Shown piece after piece: positions 54,031-63,903 of a stretch of 64,000 bases of DNA. Both the position numbers and the translations under genes were made by a program. The notes beneath the pieces are model-generated. The model saw nothing but the letters and a program-made list of their open reading frames with translations, was not told the origin of the DNA and did not search any database. How positions within the stretch are numbered: position 1 is the first letter of the stretch; every line of letters starts with the position of its first letter. The DNA is from Cytobacillus horneckiae (GTDB taxonomy: Bacteria > Bacillota > Bacilli > Bacillales > Cytobacillaceae), in contig NZ_PISD01000015.1 of NCBI RefSeq assembly GCF_002835735.1, positions 43,095-107,094 on the forward strand, written 5' to 3'.

Positions 54031-54177
54031 ATGTCTAGCTCCAGCGCCTATCGCCTCTCAAACTGTTCGAAAAAGCAAGCCCTTACAGTTTGAGGCTCAC
54101 AGAAAGTGGGTTATGCAGATGCTGCTACAAGTAGTGGCGATGCGTTCATTGATAGAGCAAGGCGCTTGGCTTTTCTA
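54031..54177. repeat. Interspersed Bacillus repeat inside the operon
   Basis: Begins ATGTCTAGCTCCAGCGCCT (54031-54049) and ends near AAGGCGCTTGGCTTTTCT (54159-54176). These ends recall a small interspersed repeat common in Bacillaceae intergenic DNA. Inside is a 10-bp perfect hairpin CTCAAACTGT/ACAGTTTGAG (54057-54066, 54085-54094). It separates the binding protein from the permease. Confidence 0.7.
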
Positions 54178-54192
54178 CAAGGAGGAGCAACA

Positions 54193-54954
54193 ATGACGTT
54201 AGAATGGATTTTTAGAATCGTTGAACAATATTGGCCAATGTTCTTGCGGGGAGCAGGTATTACGCTTCTCATTGCTTTAATAGGAACTGTATTAGGTGGA
54301 ATGATCGGATTGCTGGCAGGGGTTGTGCGTACAATTCCATGCCCAGAGCGCGGTGTAAAAAGGTATTTGTTAAAAACGATTAACTTTATTTTATCCGTGT
54401 ATATCGAATTTTTCCGCGGAACACCAATGATTGTTCAGGCAATGGTAATTTTCTATGGAGCTGCGTTAGCCTTTGGCTACCATATGAATCCAATCATTGC
54501 TGGAGTTGTAATTGTATCAATTAACACAGGCGCGTATATGGCTGAAATCGTCCGCGGAGGCATTATTTCTGTTGATAAAGGTCAGTATGAAGCGGCACAG
54601 GCTATTGGGATGAACCATATTAAAACGATGATAAACGTAGTCATGCCTCAAGTCATCCGAAATATTTTACCGGCGACAGGCAATCAATTTATTATAAATA
54701 TTAAAGATACAGCGGTATTGAGCGTCATCTCTATATCAGAGTTATTCTTTGTTACGAAAACGATAGCAGGAAATAATTATCGCTATTTCGAAGCTTTCTT
54801 TGTTGTATGTATTCTGTACTTTATCATGACATACACAATTACATTGATTCTTCGCTATATTGAGCGAAGAATGGACGGTCCGGATAACTATGTTATGACG
54901 GCGAATCAAATAGATACGGCAGAAGATATTAAACGAAAAAATCAAGGGATGTAG
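54193..54954 (+). CDS. Lysine-type amino-acid ABC permease
   Basis: 253-aa HisM/ArtQ-class permease with five to six helices and the coupling loop GQYEAAQAIGMNHIKTM (about 135-151), plus EFFRGTPMIVQ. The ATG at 54193 is set by AAGGAGGA; the frame is open upstream to 54106 only because it runs through the repeat element. Second gene of the riboswitch operon; probably imports lysine as a homodimer with the ATPase downstream. Confidence 0.9.
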   Translation: MTLEWIFRIVEQYWPMFLRGAGITLLIALIGTVLGGMIGLLAGVVRTIPCPERGVKRYLLKTINFILSVYIEFFRGTPMIVQAMVIFYGAALAFGYHMNPIIAGVVIVSINTGAYMAEIVRGGIISVDKGQYEAAQAIGMNHIKTMINVVMPQVIRNILPATGNQFIINIKDTAVLSVISISELFFVTKTIAGNNYRYFEAFFVVCILYFIMTYTITLILRYIERRMDGPDNYVMTANQIDTAEDIKRKNQGM

Positions 54955-54975
54955 CCGCGAATGGAGGGAATAAGT

Positions 54976-55710
54976 ATGGAAGCAGTCATTGATATTCAAG
55001 GCTTAAGCAAATCCTTTGGCAGCCATGAGGTTTTAAAGGATATAAACTTTTCGGTGAATAAAGGAGAAGTAGTAACGATTATTGGCTCATCTGGATCTGG
55101 TAAATCAACACTTCTGCGCTGCGTGAATCTTTTAGAAAAACCAAGCGGCGGCAAAATTATTTTTAATGGTGAGAATATACTAGATGATAAGCATGATGTG
55201 CATCAATACCGTAAAAATTTAGGGATGGTTTTTCAGCAATTTAACTTATTTAATAACCATAATGTAATAGGAAATTGCGTCGTTGGACAGGTGAAAGTTT
55301 TAAAACGTTCAAAGGAAGATGCGGAAAAAATAGCGATGAAGTATTTGAAGGTAGTTGGAATGGATGCCTATGTTAATGCAAAACCACGACAGCTGTCAGG
55401 CGGACAGAAGCAGCGTGTAGCCATAGCGAGAGCACTTTCTATGGAGCCCGACGTGATGCTGTTTGACGAGCCTACTTCCGCACTTGATCCAGAAATGGTC
55501 GGAGAAGTGCTTAAAGTAATGAAGGAACTGGCTGGAACAGGATTAACAATGCTAATTGTTACCCATGAAATGGAGTTTGCCCGTGAAGTGTCTGATCGCG
55601 TCGTCTTCATGGACAAAGGTGTTATCGCAGAAGAAGGCACACCTGAACAAATCTTCAATCAGCCTGCACAAGAGCGGACGAAGGAATTTCTGAAGAGAAC
55701 ATTAAAATAA
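54976..55710 (+). CDS. Lysine-type amino-acid ABC ATPase
   Basis: 244-aa GlnQ/HisP-class ATPase: Walker [10 protein letters not shown] (about 36-44), Q-loop VFQQFNLF, signature LSGGQKQR, Walker [17 protein letters not shown] and the switch His in [13 protein letters not shown] at 54976 after GGAGGGA; an ATG 5 codons earlier is open. Third gene of the lysine-riboswitch operon, with a terminator after it. Confidence 0.9.
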   Translation: MEAVIDIQGLSKSFGSHEVLKDINFSVNKGEVVTIIGSSGSGKSTLLRCVNLLEKPSGGKIIFNGENILDDKHDVHQYRKNLGMVFQQFNLFNNHNVIGNCVVGQVKVLKRSKEDAEKIAMKYLKVVGMDAYVNAKPRQLSGGQKQRVAIARALSMEPDVMLFDEPTSALDPEMVGEVLKVMKELAGTGLTMLIVTHEMEFAREVSDRVVFMDKGVIAEEGTPEQIFNQPAQERTKEFLKRTLK

Positions 55711-55715
55711 ATTGG

Positions 55716-55750
55716 AAAGCCTGCTGGGAAATTCGCTCAGCAGGCTTTTT
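55716..55750 (+). terminator. Terminator of the lysine ABC operon
   Basis: AAAGCCTGCTG (55716-55726) pairs with CAGCAGGCTTT (55738-55748) and is followed by T residues. Confidence 0.85.
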
Positions 55751-55778
55751 GTCGAAAAATGGCGGTGAACGGTACCCA

Positions 55779-56987
55779 TTAATTGAAGACTTTAGCGTCC
55801 TTCCTGACAGGCAGTACCTTTTTATAGATTTGCACAATATCTTCTTTAACGGCTCTTCTAGGGTTATTGTGAACGGTGCCATGATCATTCATTGCATCTT
55901 CAGCGAGCTGTTCGATATCGTCTGCGGAAAATTCTTTATTAATAAAGTCGAACGATGCTGGAATGTCAATGGATTGTAAGAAATCACGAACAAGTGATAT
56001 CAGTGTTTTTGCTGATTTTGCATGGCTCTCATAGGAAAGCGAAGGATCTATCATTCTGGCGATATCAGCATACTTTTGCGGGTTGGCTGCGATGTTATGT
56101 TCAATAATATGAGGCAGGATGACAGCGTTGGCTATTCCATGCGGAACTTGATAGCGTGCGGACATTGGATGCGACAAGGAATGTACGAGACCAAGACCTC
56201 CTGAGTTAAACGATAATCCGGCAAACGTACTTGCTAAATGCACTTGTGCACGTGCTTCAAGATTTCCTTCATGTGCATATGTCTGAGGAAGATTGTCCCA
56301 AATCATGCGGATGGCCTGGAGTGCGAGTGCATCTGAGAATGGGTTGGCTGGTAAAGAAACATAAGCTTCAATCGCATGGACGAGTGCGTCTGAGCCTGTT
56401 GCGGCCACATGCTTTCGAGGCAGTCCAAGTGTAAGTGATGGGTCAACGAACACAGCTTTTGGAATGAGTAAAGGAGAAGCGAGAATCAGCTTTCTGCCTG
56501 CATCTGTATCAGTGATCACACTTGCAAGTGTCACCTCTGATCCGGTGCCAATCGTCGTTGGAATCGCGAAAATCAGCGGAAGTTTGTCTTCGATGGGCTT
56601 GCCGCCTAAGGTGTAATCAAGAACAAATCCAGGATGGGTAGCAGCTACTGCCAATGCTTTTGCATAATCCATTGAACTGCCGCCGCCAAGAGCGACAATG
56701 AGGTCAGCCTGCTCGAGATGAAAGCTCTTCACGCCTGTCATAACTGAATGGGTAGAAGGATTTGGCTCTACGTCTGAATAAACAACATAATCAACCTTTT
56801 TAGCTTCTAATGCTTCCGCAATCGTCTGAACAACACCGGAGTCAATTAAACCTTTGTCTGTAATGATGAAGGCTTTCTTTTTTCCTGAAGCGTTAATCTT
56901 ATCGGCTAGCTCTTGTTGGACAACGTGATAGCCAAATTTTAAGTCCGTATTCAGACTTAATTGAAAAGGCGCATTTAATAAACCCAT
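55779..56987 (-). CDS. Iron-containing (group III) alcohol dehydrogenase
   Basis: 402-aa NAD(P)-dependent dehydrogenase. Cofactor loop GGGSSMDYAKALA (about 98-110), the TTIGTGSEVT segment, and the metal-binding set Asp, His, His, His in DALVHAIEAYVS and GLVHSLSHPMSARY plus VPHG. Closest types are 1,3-propanediol/ethanol-like dehydrogenases; the substrate is not decidable. The ATG at 56987 follows AAGGAGTGG; the frame is open to 57134. A cre-like site lies just upstream, so carbon catabolite control is likely. Confidence 0.9.
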   Translation of the reverse strand: MGLLNAPFQLSLNTDLKFGYHVVQQELADKINASGKKKAFIITDKGLIDSGVVQTIAEALEAKKVDYVVYSDVEPNPSTHSVMTGVKSFHLEQADLIVALGGGSSMDYAKALAVAATHPGFVLDYTLGGKPIEDKLPLIFAIPTTIGTGSEVTLASVITDTDAGRKLILASPLLIPKAVFVDPSLTLGLPRKHVAATGSDALVHAIEAYVSLPANPFSDALALQAIRMIWDNLPQTYAHEGNLEARAQVHLASTFAGLSFNSGGLGLVHSLSHPMSARYQVPHGIANAVILPHIIEHNIAANPQKYADIARMIDPSLSYESHAKSAKTLISLVRDFLQSIDIPASFDFINKEFSADDIEQLAEDAMNDHGTVHNNPRRAVKEDIVQIYKKVLPVRKDAKVFN

Positions 56988-57030
56988 CTTTATCCACTCC
57001 TTAAAACGAGATTTTAGCTTTCCCTTAATA

Positions 57031-57044
57031 GTTAAGCGCTTACA
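57031..57044 (-). promoter_or_regulatory. cre-like (CcpA) site before the alcohol dehydrogenase
   Basis: On the minus strand TGTAAGCGCTTAAC resembles the cre consensus TGTAANCGNTNNCA. It lies 44 bp before the start codon, below a TATAAT (57072-57077 complement), a position where CcpA binding would block transcription. Confidence 0.5.
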
Positions 57045-57153
57045 CGGAGATCTCCTTCCTTTTTCAAAAGAATTATATGAAAAAATTTCTACGCTTATGT
57101 TAGCGGTCATTCTGTTAAAATGAGAGAAAAGCAAGAAGTGAGGGGAATGTGAA

Positions 57154-57633
57154 ATGGGAATAGCAAAAGCCGAATATCAATCACCGATAGGGATACTTGA
57201 GGTAACTGGAAATGAAAAAGAAATTGAATCGATTCTTTTTAATGAGAAGGAAGAGATAGATTTTCCGGTTACAGATGATACACCTCATGTAATCAAAGAC
57301 TGTATTCGACAGCTCGATGAATATTTTAGGAGAGAACGAGTTGAATTTAATATTCCTTATTCTGTGAAAGGAACTGATTTTCAGCAGTCCGTTTGGGAGG
57401 CTTTAACGTCAATTCCTTATGGAAAGACTGGAACATATAAAGATATTGCTGTATCGATCGGCAATGAAAAAGCAGTCCGAGCTGTAGGCAGCGCAAACGG
57501 AAAAAACAAATTAACGATCGTCATTCCTTGTCATCGAATTATTGGCACAAACGGGACATTAACAGGCTATGCAGGTGGTATGGAACGCAAAGAGTGGCTC
57601 CTTGCCCATGAGAAGCAGACGTTAAAAGACTAA
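57154..57633 (+). CDS. ogt: O6-alkylguanine-DNA alkyltransferase (Ogt/AdaB)
   Basis: 159-aa suicide repair enzyme that moves the alkyl group from O6-alkylguanine to its own cysteine. The active site VIPCHRII places the acceptor at Cys126; the DNA-binding helix-turn-helix (IPYGKTGTYKDIA, KAVRAVGSANGKN) precedes it and GYAGGMERKEWLLAHE closes the protein. GAGGGGA site. It stands alone between the alcohol dehydrogenase and the nitroreductase; no Ada regulator domain is fused. Confidence 0.92.
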   Translation: MGIAKAEYQSPIGILEVTGNEKEIESILFNEKEEIDFPVTDDTPHVIKDCIRQLDEYFRRERVEFNIPYSVKGTDFQQSVWEALTSIPYGKTGTYKDIAVSIGNEKAVRAVGSANGKNKLTIVIPCHRIIGTNGTLTGYAGGMERKEWLLAHEKQTLKD

Positions 57634-57688
57634 TTGCTATTTTCATAGTATAATCTAGATATTAATTAAAAATAAAAGGATGGTTGCA

Positions 57689-58258
57689 ATGGCATTTGAA
57701 ACACTCAGCATTGATGAACTCATTAAGAGCCGTCGTTCAGTTAAAAAGTTTAAGCAAGATGACGTGAGTATAGATGAAATTGTTGAATTGCTTGAAGTCG
57801 CGAAATGGGCACCGAATCATAAAATGACAGAGCCGTGGCGCTTTTTGCTATACAGTGGTGAAGGAAAAGAGAAGTTTATTCAGGCATACTGCGGGTCGCA
57901 AGCTTTAAAGGACGGAAGTCTCCCTGATAAGGCTGTGAAAAAATCAGAATATTTCCGCTCCATTCCGATTCACTTAGTTGTAGTTATGCCTGAGGACCCG
58001 CGTCAAAAAACATGGGATGAAGATTATGGCGCAGTGAGCGCCCTTATTCAAAACTTTCAGCTTGCTGCATGGGCAAGGGGCATAGGCATGATCTGGCGCA
58101 CAAACGATTGGATTTATAACCCTGTATTCCGTGAAGCTATTGGCGTAAAGCCAGGCGAAAAAGTTGTAGCGACGCTCATGATAGGCTATGCGGAGCATGT
58201 ACCAGAAGCAAAACCGCGTACAACGATTAGGGAAAAGTTAGAAATTATTAGTGAGTAG
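57689..58258 (+). CDS. Nitroreductase family protein (YfhC-like)
   Basis: 189-aa FMN-dependent oxidoreductase fold: SRRSVKKFK near the N-terminus binds the FMN phosphate, then AKWAPNHKMTEPWRF and AVSALIQNFQLAAWARGIGMIWRT. Family members reduce nitro compounds, quinones or flavins with NAD(P)H. The ATG at 57689 is 9 bases after AAAGGA; another ATG three codons earlier overlaps that site. Single gene. Confidence 0.87.
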   Translation: MAFETLSIDELIKSRRSVKKFKQDDVSIDEIVELLEVAKWAPNHKMTEPWRFLLYSGEGKEKFIQAYCGSQALKDGSLPDKAVKKSEYFRSIPIHLVVVMPEDPRQKTWDEDYGAVSALIQNFQLAAWARGIGMIWRTNDWIYNPVFREAIGVKPGEKVVATLMIGYAEHVPEAKPRTTIREKLEIISE

Positions 58259-58301
58259 AGATAGGATATAAGTGCGATAAGAGCGCAAAAATTATACAAA
58301 T

Positions 58302-58337
58302 AAAAACACCGTAGAAGCCCAGTTTTACGGTGTTTTT
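58302..58337. terminator. Bidirectional terminator
   Basis: AAAAACACCGTA (58302-58313) pairs with TACGGTGTTTTT (58326-58337), 12-bp perfect stem between convergent genes. Confidence 0.85.
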
Positions 58338-58343
58338 GCTCTA

Positions 58344-60287
58344 TTAGAGCGATTCTTTTATTACCTTTTTATAATAAAGAACAGATAGAATGCCGAATAT
58401 TGAGTATAAAACGGTGTACACACACATGACCATAATCATCGGCGTCCATAGCTCATTTCCGAATAAGAACCAGCCGGACTGAACAGCGAAATAACTGTGA
58501 AATAATCCAAGTACTAAAGGTATGCCGAAATTGAAAAGCTGCTTCGCCTGAATGCCTTTCAGTAAATCAAATTGTGTAAAACCAAGCTTTCTCAATATCG
58601 TATAATTGCCTTTTTCCTCTTCTCCTTCATCCATTTGCTTAAAGTATAGTATACAGCCTGAAGTAATGAGGAAGGTGAGGCCTAAGAAGCCGACAATGAA
58701 CATCGTTAAGCCATAAATTAATTTATACTTTTTTGACATGTCTAGCTGTGATACATTATGGTGGTTAAATTTAAAGCTGCTATACAATTCTTCTGCTTTT
58801 TCCAAATCATTGTCATCTTCTAAATCCATGCCGATATAAATCATGGAGTCTATTTGTATTTCCGGATCATAATTTTCCTTTAATTGTTGAAACACTGAAT
58901 CATCTACAATCGCAGTCGGTACACCACCTGCGGTAAAATGGAATGGAACCACAGACTCCTTGTTTGTTCCTAAAAATTGAAGGGCTAAATCATTTTCTTT
59001 CGTTTTTAAAGTGACATCGCCGCCTGCTTTAAAGGACATAAATTGGTCCATAATATCAGCATAACCACTAAATAAAGTTTCATCTTCCTTTAAATTCACA
59101 CCTTCGATACTTTGCTCGCTTATAACGGGTGTGACCATTGAGGATGTATCCGTCATGTTGCTATCTTCTGTTTTCACTTCAACAACATCCGTCATATCAA
59201 AATCGGCTTGAATTACCTCAATTTCTCTCTCCTTATAAAGGATACTGCGGTCATCTAATGCAGTTTTAAACACTTCAGCGTCCTCATGATTCGTAAAGTA
59301 ATAATCTGTAAGGGCACTGTCATGTGCACTTTTTTCTGCGGAATAGTAGGAGATATAACTAAGAGACAATAAGCCGATCGCTAAAGCCGAAACAGTTGTA
59401 ATCACCGTTAATAGCAAAGAATTTGATTTCATTCTAAACATAATCGAGGATAATGATAGCACTTCATTGATGTTTAAATAGCCGCCTTTGCTTTTTCTGA
59501 TTAAGTTTGATACAAAAGTAACTGAGCCTCTGTAAAATAAATAAGTCCCGATAATGACAGATGCCAAAATAAAAATCATCGCGGCTGCTAAGCTATTCAT
59601 TGTAACAAAGTCACCGCTAAACAATTTTGAAGAAACATAATAGCCTGTGACAATCAAGGTGATACCGAGAATGCCTATGATAATCTCCCATAAGGAAACG
59701 CGCTTTACTCGTCCTTCAGCGCTTGATTTAACATGAAATAATGACAGGATGCTCTGCTTTTTAATAAAAATAAAGTTCATGAGCATGATCACTAAATAGA
59801 TTATGGCAAAGACAATAATGGTCTGGACTAAAGCCTCTATTGAAAATTGCAGCTTGGCAATGTCATCCACACTAGTTACTTTAAATAAAATCATCAGAAT
59901 TAATTTAGATGTGGCAAAACCTATGAAAATACCGATGGTTACCGAGCCGAAATAAAGCAAAAAATTCTCGGCCGTTAATATCCGGAAAATCTTGTTCTTT
60001 GTCATACCAATTAATTGGAATAAGCCAATTTCCTTGCTCCGCCTTTTAATAAAGATATTATTTGCATAGACAAGGAAGACAGTAACAATGGCGATTAAAA
60101 GCACGGAGGCCGCTTTAATGCCGGCTCCGCCCTTTACCGATCCGGAAACTTCATCCATTGAAGGATCATATTGCAAAGTAACAAAAGCAAAATAAAGCGC
60201 GGAGCTAAACGCTAATGCAAACACATATAAATAATAATTTTTTATATTCTTCTTTAAATTTCGCAGGATAAGGCTGTTAACGCTCAT
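58344..60287 (-). CDS. bceB: BceB-like ABC permease (antimicrobial peptide detoxification)
   Basis: 647-aa permease with ten membrane helices, two FtsX regions ([21 protein letters not shown] and [17 protein letters not shown]) and a large extracytoplasmic domain of about 220 residues (about 310-530). BceB-type proteins both detoxify cell-wall-acting peptides (bacitracin-like) and sense them for the partner kinase. The ATG at 60287 follows GGCGGTG and overlaps the ATPase stop by 11 bases. Distinct from the other Bce-type permease at 16,196. Confidence 0.9.
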   Translation of the reverse strand: MSVNSLILRNLKKNIKNYYLYVFALAFSSALYFAFVTLQYDPSMDEVSGSVKGGAGIKAASVLLIAIVTVFLVYANNIFIKRRSKEIGLFQLIGMTKNKIFRILTAENFLLYFGSVTIGIFIGFATSKLILMILFKVTSVDDIAKLQFSIEALVQTIIVFAIIYLVIMLMNFIFIKKQSILSLFHVKSSAEGRVKRVSLWEIIIGILGITLIVTGYYVSSKLFSGDFVTMNSLAAAMIFILASVIIGTYLFYRGSVTFVSNLIRKSKGGYLNINEVLSLSSIMFRMKSNSLLLTVITTVSALAIGLLSLSYISYYSAEKSAHDSALTDYYFTNHEDAEVFKTALDDRSILYKEREIEVIQADFDMTDVVEVKTEDSNMTDTSSMVTPVISEQSIEGVNLKEDETLFSGYADIMDQFMSFKAGGDVTLKTKENDLALQFLGTNKESVVPFHFTAGGVPTAIVDDSVFQQLKENYDPEIQIDSMIYIGMDLEDDNDLEKAEELYSSFKFNHHNVSQLDMSKKYKLIYGLTMFIVGFLGLTFLITSGCILYFKQMDEGEEEKGNYTILRKLGFTQFDLLKGIQAKQLFNFGIPLVLGLFHSYFAVQSGWFLFGNELWTPMIMVMCVYTVLYSIFGILSVLYYKKVIKESL

Positions 60288-61038
60288 TCTGTACACCGCC
60301 CAATATTCCTTGCGTTTTCATAATATCCTTAAAGAAATTCTTGCGTTCTTCATCACCCTTATTGATTTGCGTATAAATTTGTCCATCTTTAATAAAGATG
60401 ACACGGTCGCAATAGCTTGCGGCAACAGGATCATGAGTAACCATAATAATCGTTGCTTTGCGATTTCTCTTTAATTCACTAAGCTTATTTAATAAATCCG
60501 ATGCAGATTTAGAGTCTAGAGCCCCTGTTGGTTCATCAGCAAAGATAATGCTAGGTTCATGAATAAATGCTCTGGCAGCAGATGTCCGCTGTTTTTGGCC
60601 GCCTGATATTTCATTAGGATATTTATCTTGTAACTCTAGAATGCCGAGCTCTCTAGCTATTCCCTCAAAGCGCTGATTGGCTTCTTTTTTTGATACTTTT
60701 TTAATGGAAAGCGGCAATAAAATATTTTCCTTCACCGTTAAAGTATCAAGCAAGTTGTAATCTTGGAAAATAAATCCGAGATAATGCTTGCGGAACTCAG
60801 CAAGCTGCTTTTCCTTCATACCAGTCATTTCTTTACCTTCGATTGTAATCGAGCCTGTACTGACTCTGTCAATCGATGATAGCACATTAAGCAAGGTCGT
60901 TTTGCCTGAACCTGAAGCCCCCATAATACTGACAAATTCACCTTGGTTGATAGCGATATCCAGCCCTTTTAATACTTCCTGTTTATTGAATTTATTTCCA
61001 TAGCTTTTATGAATTTTATTTGCTTCTAAAATTTTCAT
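60277..61038 (-). CDS. bceA: BceA-like ABC ATPase
   Basis: 253-aa ATPase: Walker [10 protein letters not shown] (about 42-50), Q-loop [19 protein letters not shown], signature ISGGQKQR, Walker [16 protein letters not shown]. The ATG at 61038 follows AAAGGAGAG. A BceR-type dyad lies 90-110 bp upstream. Forms an operon with bceB and is presumably switched on by the upstream two-component genes. Confidence 0.9.
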   Translation of the reverse strand: MKILEANKIHKSYGNKFNKQEVLKGLDIAINQGEFVSIMGASGSGKTTLLNVLSSIDRVSTGSITIEGKEMTGMKEKQLAEFRKHYLGFIFQDYNLLDTLTVKENILLPLSIKKVSKKEANQRFEGIARELGILELQDKYPNEISGGQKQRTSAARAFIHEPSIIFADEPTGALDSKSASDLLNKLSELKRNRKATIIMVTHDPVAASYCDRVIFIKDGQIYTQINKGDEERKNFFKDIMKTQGILGGVQNER

Positions 61039-61124
61039 AAATGTGCTCTCCTTTATCACTTGTTAACTTTATTGTAAAAGGGCAGGCTTTTTTTCTCCTT
61101 CGATTGTACGAACAAAAGAGAAGA

Positions 61125-61148
61125 GCATGTGACATTTTTGTCACATGC
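61125..61148 (-). promoter_or_regulatory. BceR-type binding dyad
   Basis: GCATGTGAC (61125-61133) and GTCACATGC (61140-61148) form a 9-bp perfect dyad with a 6-bp centre. TGTGACA-N4-TGTCACA is almost the BceR operator of the B. subtilis bceA promoter as I recall it. It overlaps the kinase stop codon and sits upstream of a TACAAT -10 (complement of 61103-61108). Confidence 0.8.
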
Positions 61149-62146
61149 CCGTTATATGTACAAATTCATTCTCTTTAGGAAAATGCAATGTGAAAGTGGT
61201 GCCTTTATCAACAGCCGATTCCACGTTAATATGAATATGAAGGGCATCTGCTGCTTTTTTTGTTAAATAAAGACCCATCCCTGTTGCTGCATGGTCAGAG
61301 TGAATGGTTGTCGATGTAAAGCCCTTGTCGAAAATCCGCGGAATATCCTTTGCAGCGATTCCACGGCCATAATCTTTTATCGATACAACGGTTTGTTCGT
61401 CCTGTTCCGTGCTGCATACCTCAATTTCTGACGCACTGCTATATTTCACTGCATTAGTTAAAAGCTGCCTCATAATAAAACCGAGCCACTTCGCATCTGA
61501 GAGCACCTCTGTTATCGATAAATCAATATCAAAGCCAATCCCTTTTTCAAGGCACCATGACTGCAATTCGCGGATTTCTTTATAGATTAACTTTTCCAAA
61601 TTTACTTGTTCGATGTATAAATCGTTCTCAATCGATGGAATTCGGTTTTGATGCAGCTGCTGATCGAGGAGAAGGTGAATGCGCAGCCATTCATAGGATA
61701 ATTGGTTTTTAAGCTGGCTTTCCTCTAATCTTTCTATTTTCAACTGCATAGCTGTTAACGGTGTTTTCACCTCATGAATCCAAGTCAATAAGTCATCCTT
61801 CTCCTGCTCTAATGCCAGCTGCTTTTGTTCTGCTATTCGATTCAACTGCAGGGTTTGCCTTTGCAAATTTTCTTCAATCATTTTTTCAAAAGGGCTGTTT
61901 CCCTCACTAATGCTTGTTGTATCGAGACTATTTTCCCAATCTTTAATACTTTTATAAAACTGGGTTTCTTTTTGGTAGCGGAAAAAGACAAAAAAAGATA
62001 AAAATAAGAAAAAACAAAAAGACTGCATAAAGGATGGACGACATAGCTATGGTTGGATCTATGTAAGCAATAAAAACGATAAAAAGAAGGAGAAATAAAA
62101 AAAGCAGAATCCAGCTTATTCTTTCTCTTATATAGCTGAGCCACAT
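61141..62146 (-). pseudogene. bceS: BceS-like sensor kinase with frameshift
   Basis: Intramembrane-sensing kinase split between two frames. The 5' frame begins at ATG 62146 (GGAGGAAGGGA site, directly after the regulator stop) and encodes two membrane helices with the BceS-like turn AYIDPTIAMSSILY. The other frame continues with FFRYQKETQFYKSI, the His box WIHEVKTPLTAMQ and the ATPase domain (NAVKYS, DYGRGI, ATGMGLYL). A run of seven T on the coding strand (61990-61996) has one base too many; six would restore a full protein of about 335 aa. It may be a sequencing error, phase variation or a true null. Confidence 0.85.
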
Positions 62147-62147
62147 A

Positions 62148-62846
62148 TTAAATCCCTTCCTCCAAAGCAATATAGCCTTGTCCCACTTTTGTTTGTATTT
62201 GACTGCCGAGACCGATTTCATCCAAGCTTTTACGAAGCCTGTTCACATTTACGGTTAACGTATTATCACTGACAAAACGTTCATCATCCCAGAGGCTTTT
62301 TATTAAATCATTCCTGCTAATGATTTTATTCTTTTGCTCCAATAGCTGTTTTAAAATAAACATTTCATTCTTTGTTAATTCAATCGACCCGTTTTCATTG
62401 GAAACTGTATGCTTTTCATAATCAACAGTAGCTCCATGCCATGTTTGTAAGTGAACTTGTTCTGAGTTGTAATTATACACACGGCGAAGAGTCGCTTGTA
62501 TCTTCGCAATTAAAACATCAAAATGGAACGGCTTTTGCACAAAATCATCAGCACCGAGCTGCATCGACATCACCATATCTGTTGGGTGATCTCTCGAGGA
62601 TAGAAAAATTATCGGAACATTGGAATGGCCACGAATAAGCCGGCACCAATGAAACCCATCAAATTTAGGAAGCTGAATATCTATAATAACTAAATCAGGC
62701 TTCACTTCAGTAAATGTTTGCATCACTTGTGCAAAGTCATCAATACCGTATACCTCATAAGACCACTGTGAAAGCCGGTCTTTAATTTCCTTGAATAAAG
62801 TTAAGTCATCTTCAATGAGGAGAATTTTAAACAAATGCTTCACCAC
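62148..62846 (-). CDS. bceR: BceR-like response regulator
   Basis: 232-aa OmpR-family regulator: LIEDD acidic pocket, phosphorylated Asp near 56 in LVIIDIQLPKFDG, LSSRDHP, DDFVQKPFHFD, and a winged-helix with TKNEMFILKQLLE and SDNTLTVNVNRLRKSLDEIG. These blocks match BceR/GraR-type regulators of peptide-sensing modules. The start is a GTG at 62846 (or the next codon); a ribosome binding site is not clear. First gene of the regulator-kinase unit. Confidence 0.88.
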   Translation of the reverse strand: MVKHLFKILLIEDDLTLFKEIKDRLSQWSYEVYGIDDFAQVMQTFTEVKPDLVIIDIQLPKFDGFHWCRLIRGHSNVPIIFLSSRDHPTDMVMSMQLGADDFVQKPFHFDVLIAKIQATLRRVYNYNSEQVHLQTWHGATVDYEKHTVSNENGSIELTKNEMFILKQLLEQKNKIISRNDLIKSLWDDERFVSDNTLTVNVNRLRKSLDEIGLGSQIQTKVGQGYIALEEGI

Positions 62847-62968
62847 GCTTGTATAGGCTGTTTTTTTTATTGTATATGAATTCCAATTTTTATGCCATTA
62901 AGGGGGGAAACGTCTGCCGCAATCATGTAAAATATAAGTAAAGTATTAATAGAAAGGATGATATTATA

Positions 62969-63778
62969 TTGAAAGAAGTTTTGAAGCGAAGTGAATCAAA
63001 AGAGCTAGTGCTTATCCAAGGCTTAAACAAGAGATTGGTTTTTTCTAATGAGGAAAAACAATATTTCTATTATCTCAGGAAAGGAGACCAAGGTGAGAAG
63101 TACTGGGCAGATGTACTAAATCGGCTATCAAATGATGTTTTAATCCTTCATGACTTAACATTAAATCATAAACAAACAGTTTTCCAAATTGATACAGTCT
63201 GTATATTTCAAAAAGTTGTCCTTTCATTTGAGGTAAAAAACTATGAAGGGGATTTTCAGCTTAAGCCCAATGATTTATGGATCAGCTCATCCGGAGCCGA
63301 AATAAAAAGCCCCATGCTGCAAGTGAGGCGAAGTGAATCCATGCTGAGGCAGCTTTTCCAATCTCTCCGATTGAACCTTCCTATCGAATATTATCTTGTA
63401 TTTGTCCATCCAGAATTCATGTTATATGGTGCACCATCAGACCAAAAAATAATTTTTCCTCCACAAATAAATAGATTCATAAAAACCCTCAATCAAAAGG
63501 ACTCATCTCTTTACCAGGATCATTACAAATTAGCTAGCCAATTAATCTCACTAAATGCGAAATATATAAAATCAGAACCATTCATACAATACAAATATGA
63601 ACAGCTTAAAAAAGGAGTTTGGTGTAAAAAATGTAGTAAACCGCTTATTCCCAGATATAACTGCCTCTACTGCTTTTACTGCTATATAGAATACCCTATC
63701 GGAGGCGCCATTCTCAGCTATATTGAAGAATTACTTTTACTTTTCCCTAATATAAAAATCACCAAATCAAATTTTTGA
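62969..63778 (+). CDS. NERD-domain protein with zinc ribbon
   Basis: 269-aa protein with a nuclease-related NERD domain (about 38-150): GDQGEKYWADVL, the acidic QIDTVCIF and FEVKNYEGDF contain the E, D and E-x-K residues of the PD-(D/E)xK-like fold. The C-terminal part holds a Cys4 zinc ribbon (WCKKCSKP, NCLYCFYC; about 219-238). TTG start after AAAGGATG. Function of NERD proteins is mostly unknown; DNA or RNA processing is suggested by the fold. Single gene. Confidence 0.82.
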   Translation: MKEVLKRSESKELVLIQGLNKRLVFSNEEKQYFYYLRKGDQGEKYWADVLNRLSNDVLILHDLTLNHKQTVFQIDTVCIFQKVVLSFEVKNYEGDFQLKPNDLWISSSGAEIKSPMLQVRRSESMLRQLFQSLRLNLPIEYYLVFVHPEFMLYGAPSDQKIIFPPQINRFIKTLNQKDSSLYQDHYKLASQLISLNAKYIKSEPFIQYKYEQLKKGVWCKKCSKPLIPRYNCLYCFYCYIEYPIGGAILSYIEELLLLFPNIKITKSNF

Positions 63779-63903
63779 CTGGTGTGGCGAAATCATATCA
63801 AAGAAGGTTATCCAAAAAGTATTGAATAGTAATTTCAAAAAAATGGGTGAGAATCGGCATAGCTACTATGTAAAAGCTGAATGTGACAGTAAAAAGAATT
63901 TTT

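Noticed and set aside
53954..54196. 80-aa ORF between the lysine-binding protein and permease
   Set aside because: It runs through the interspersed repeat, has no family match by eye and overlaps the permease start.
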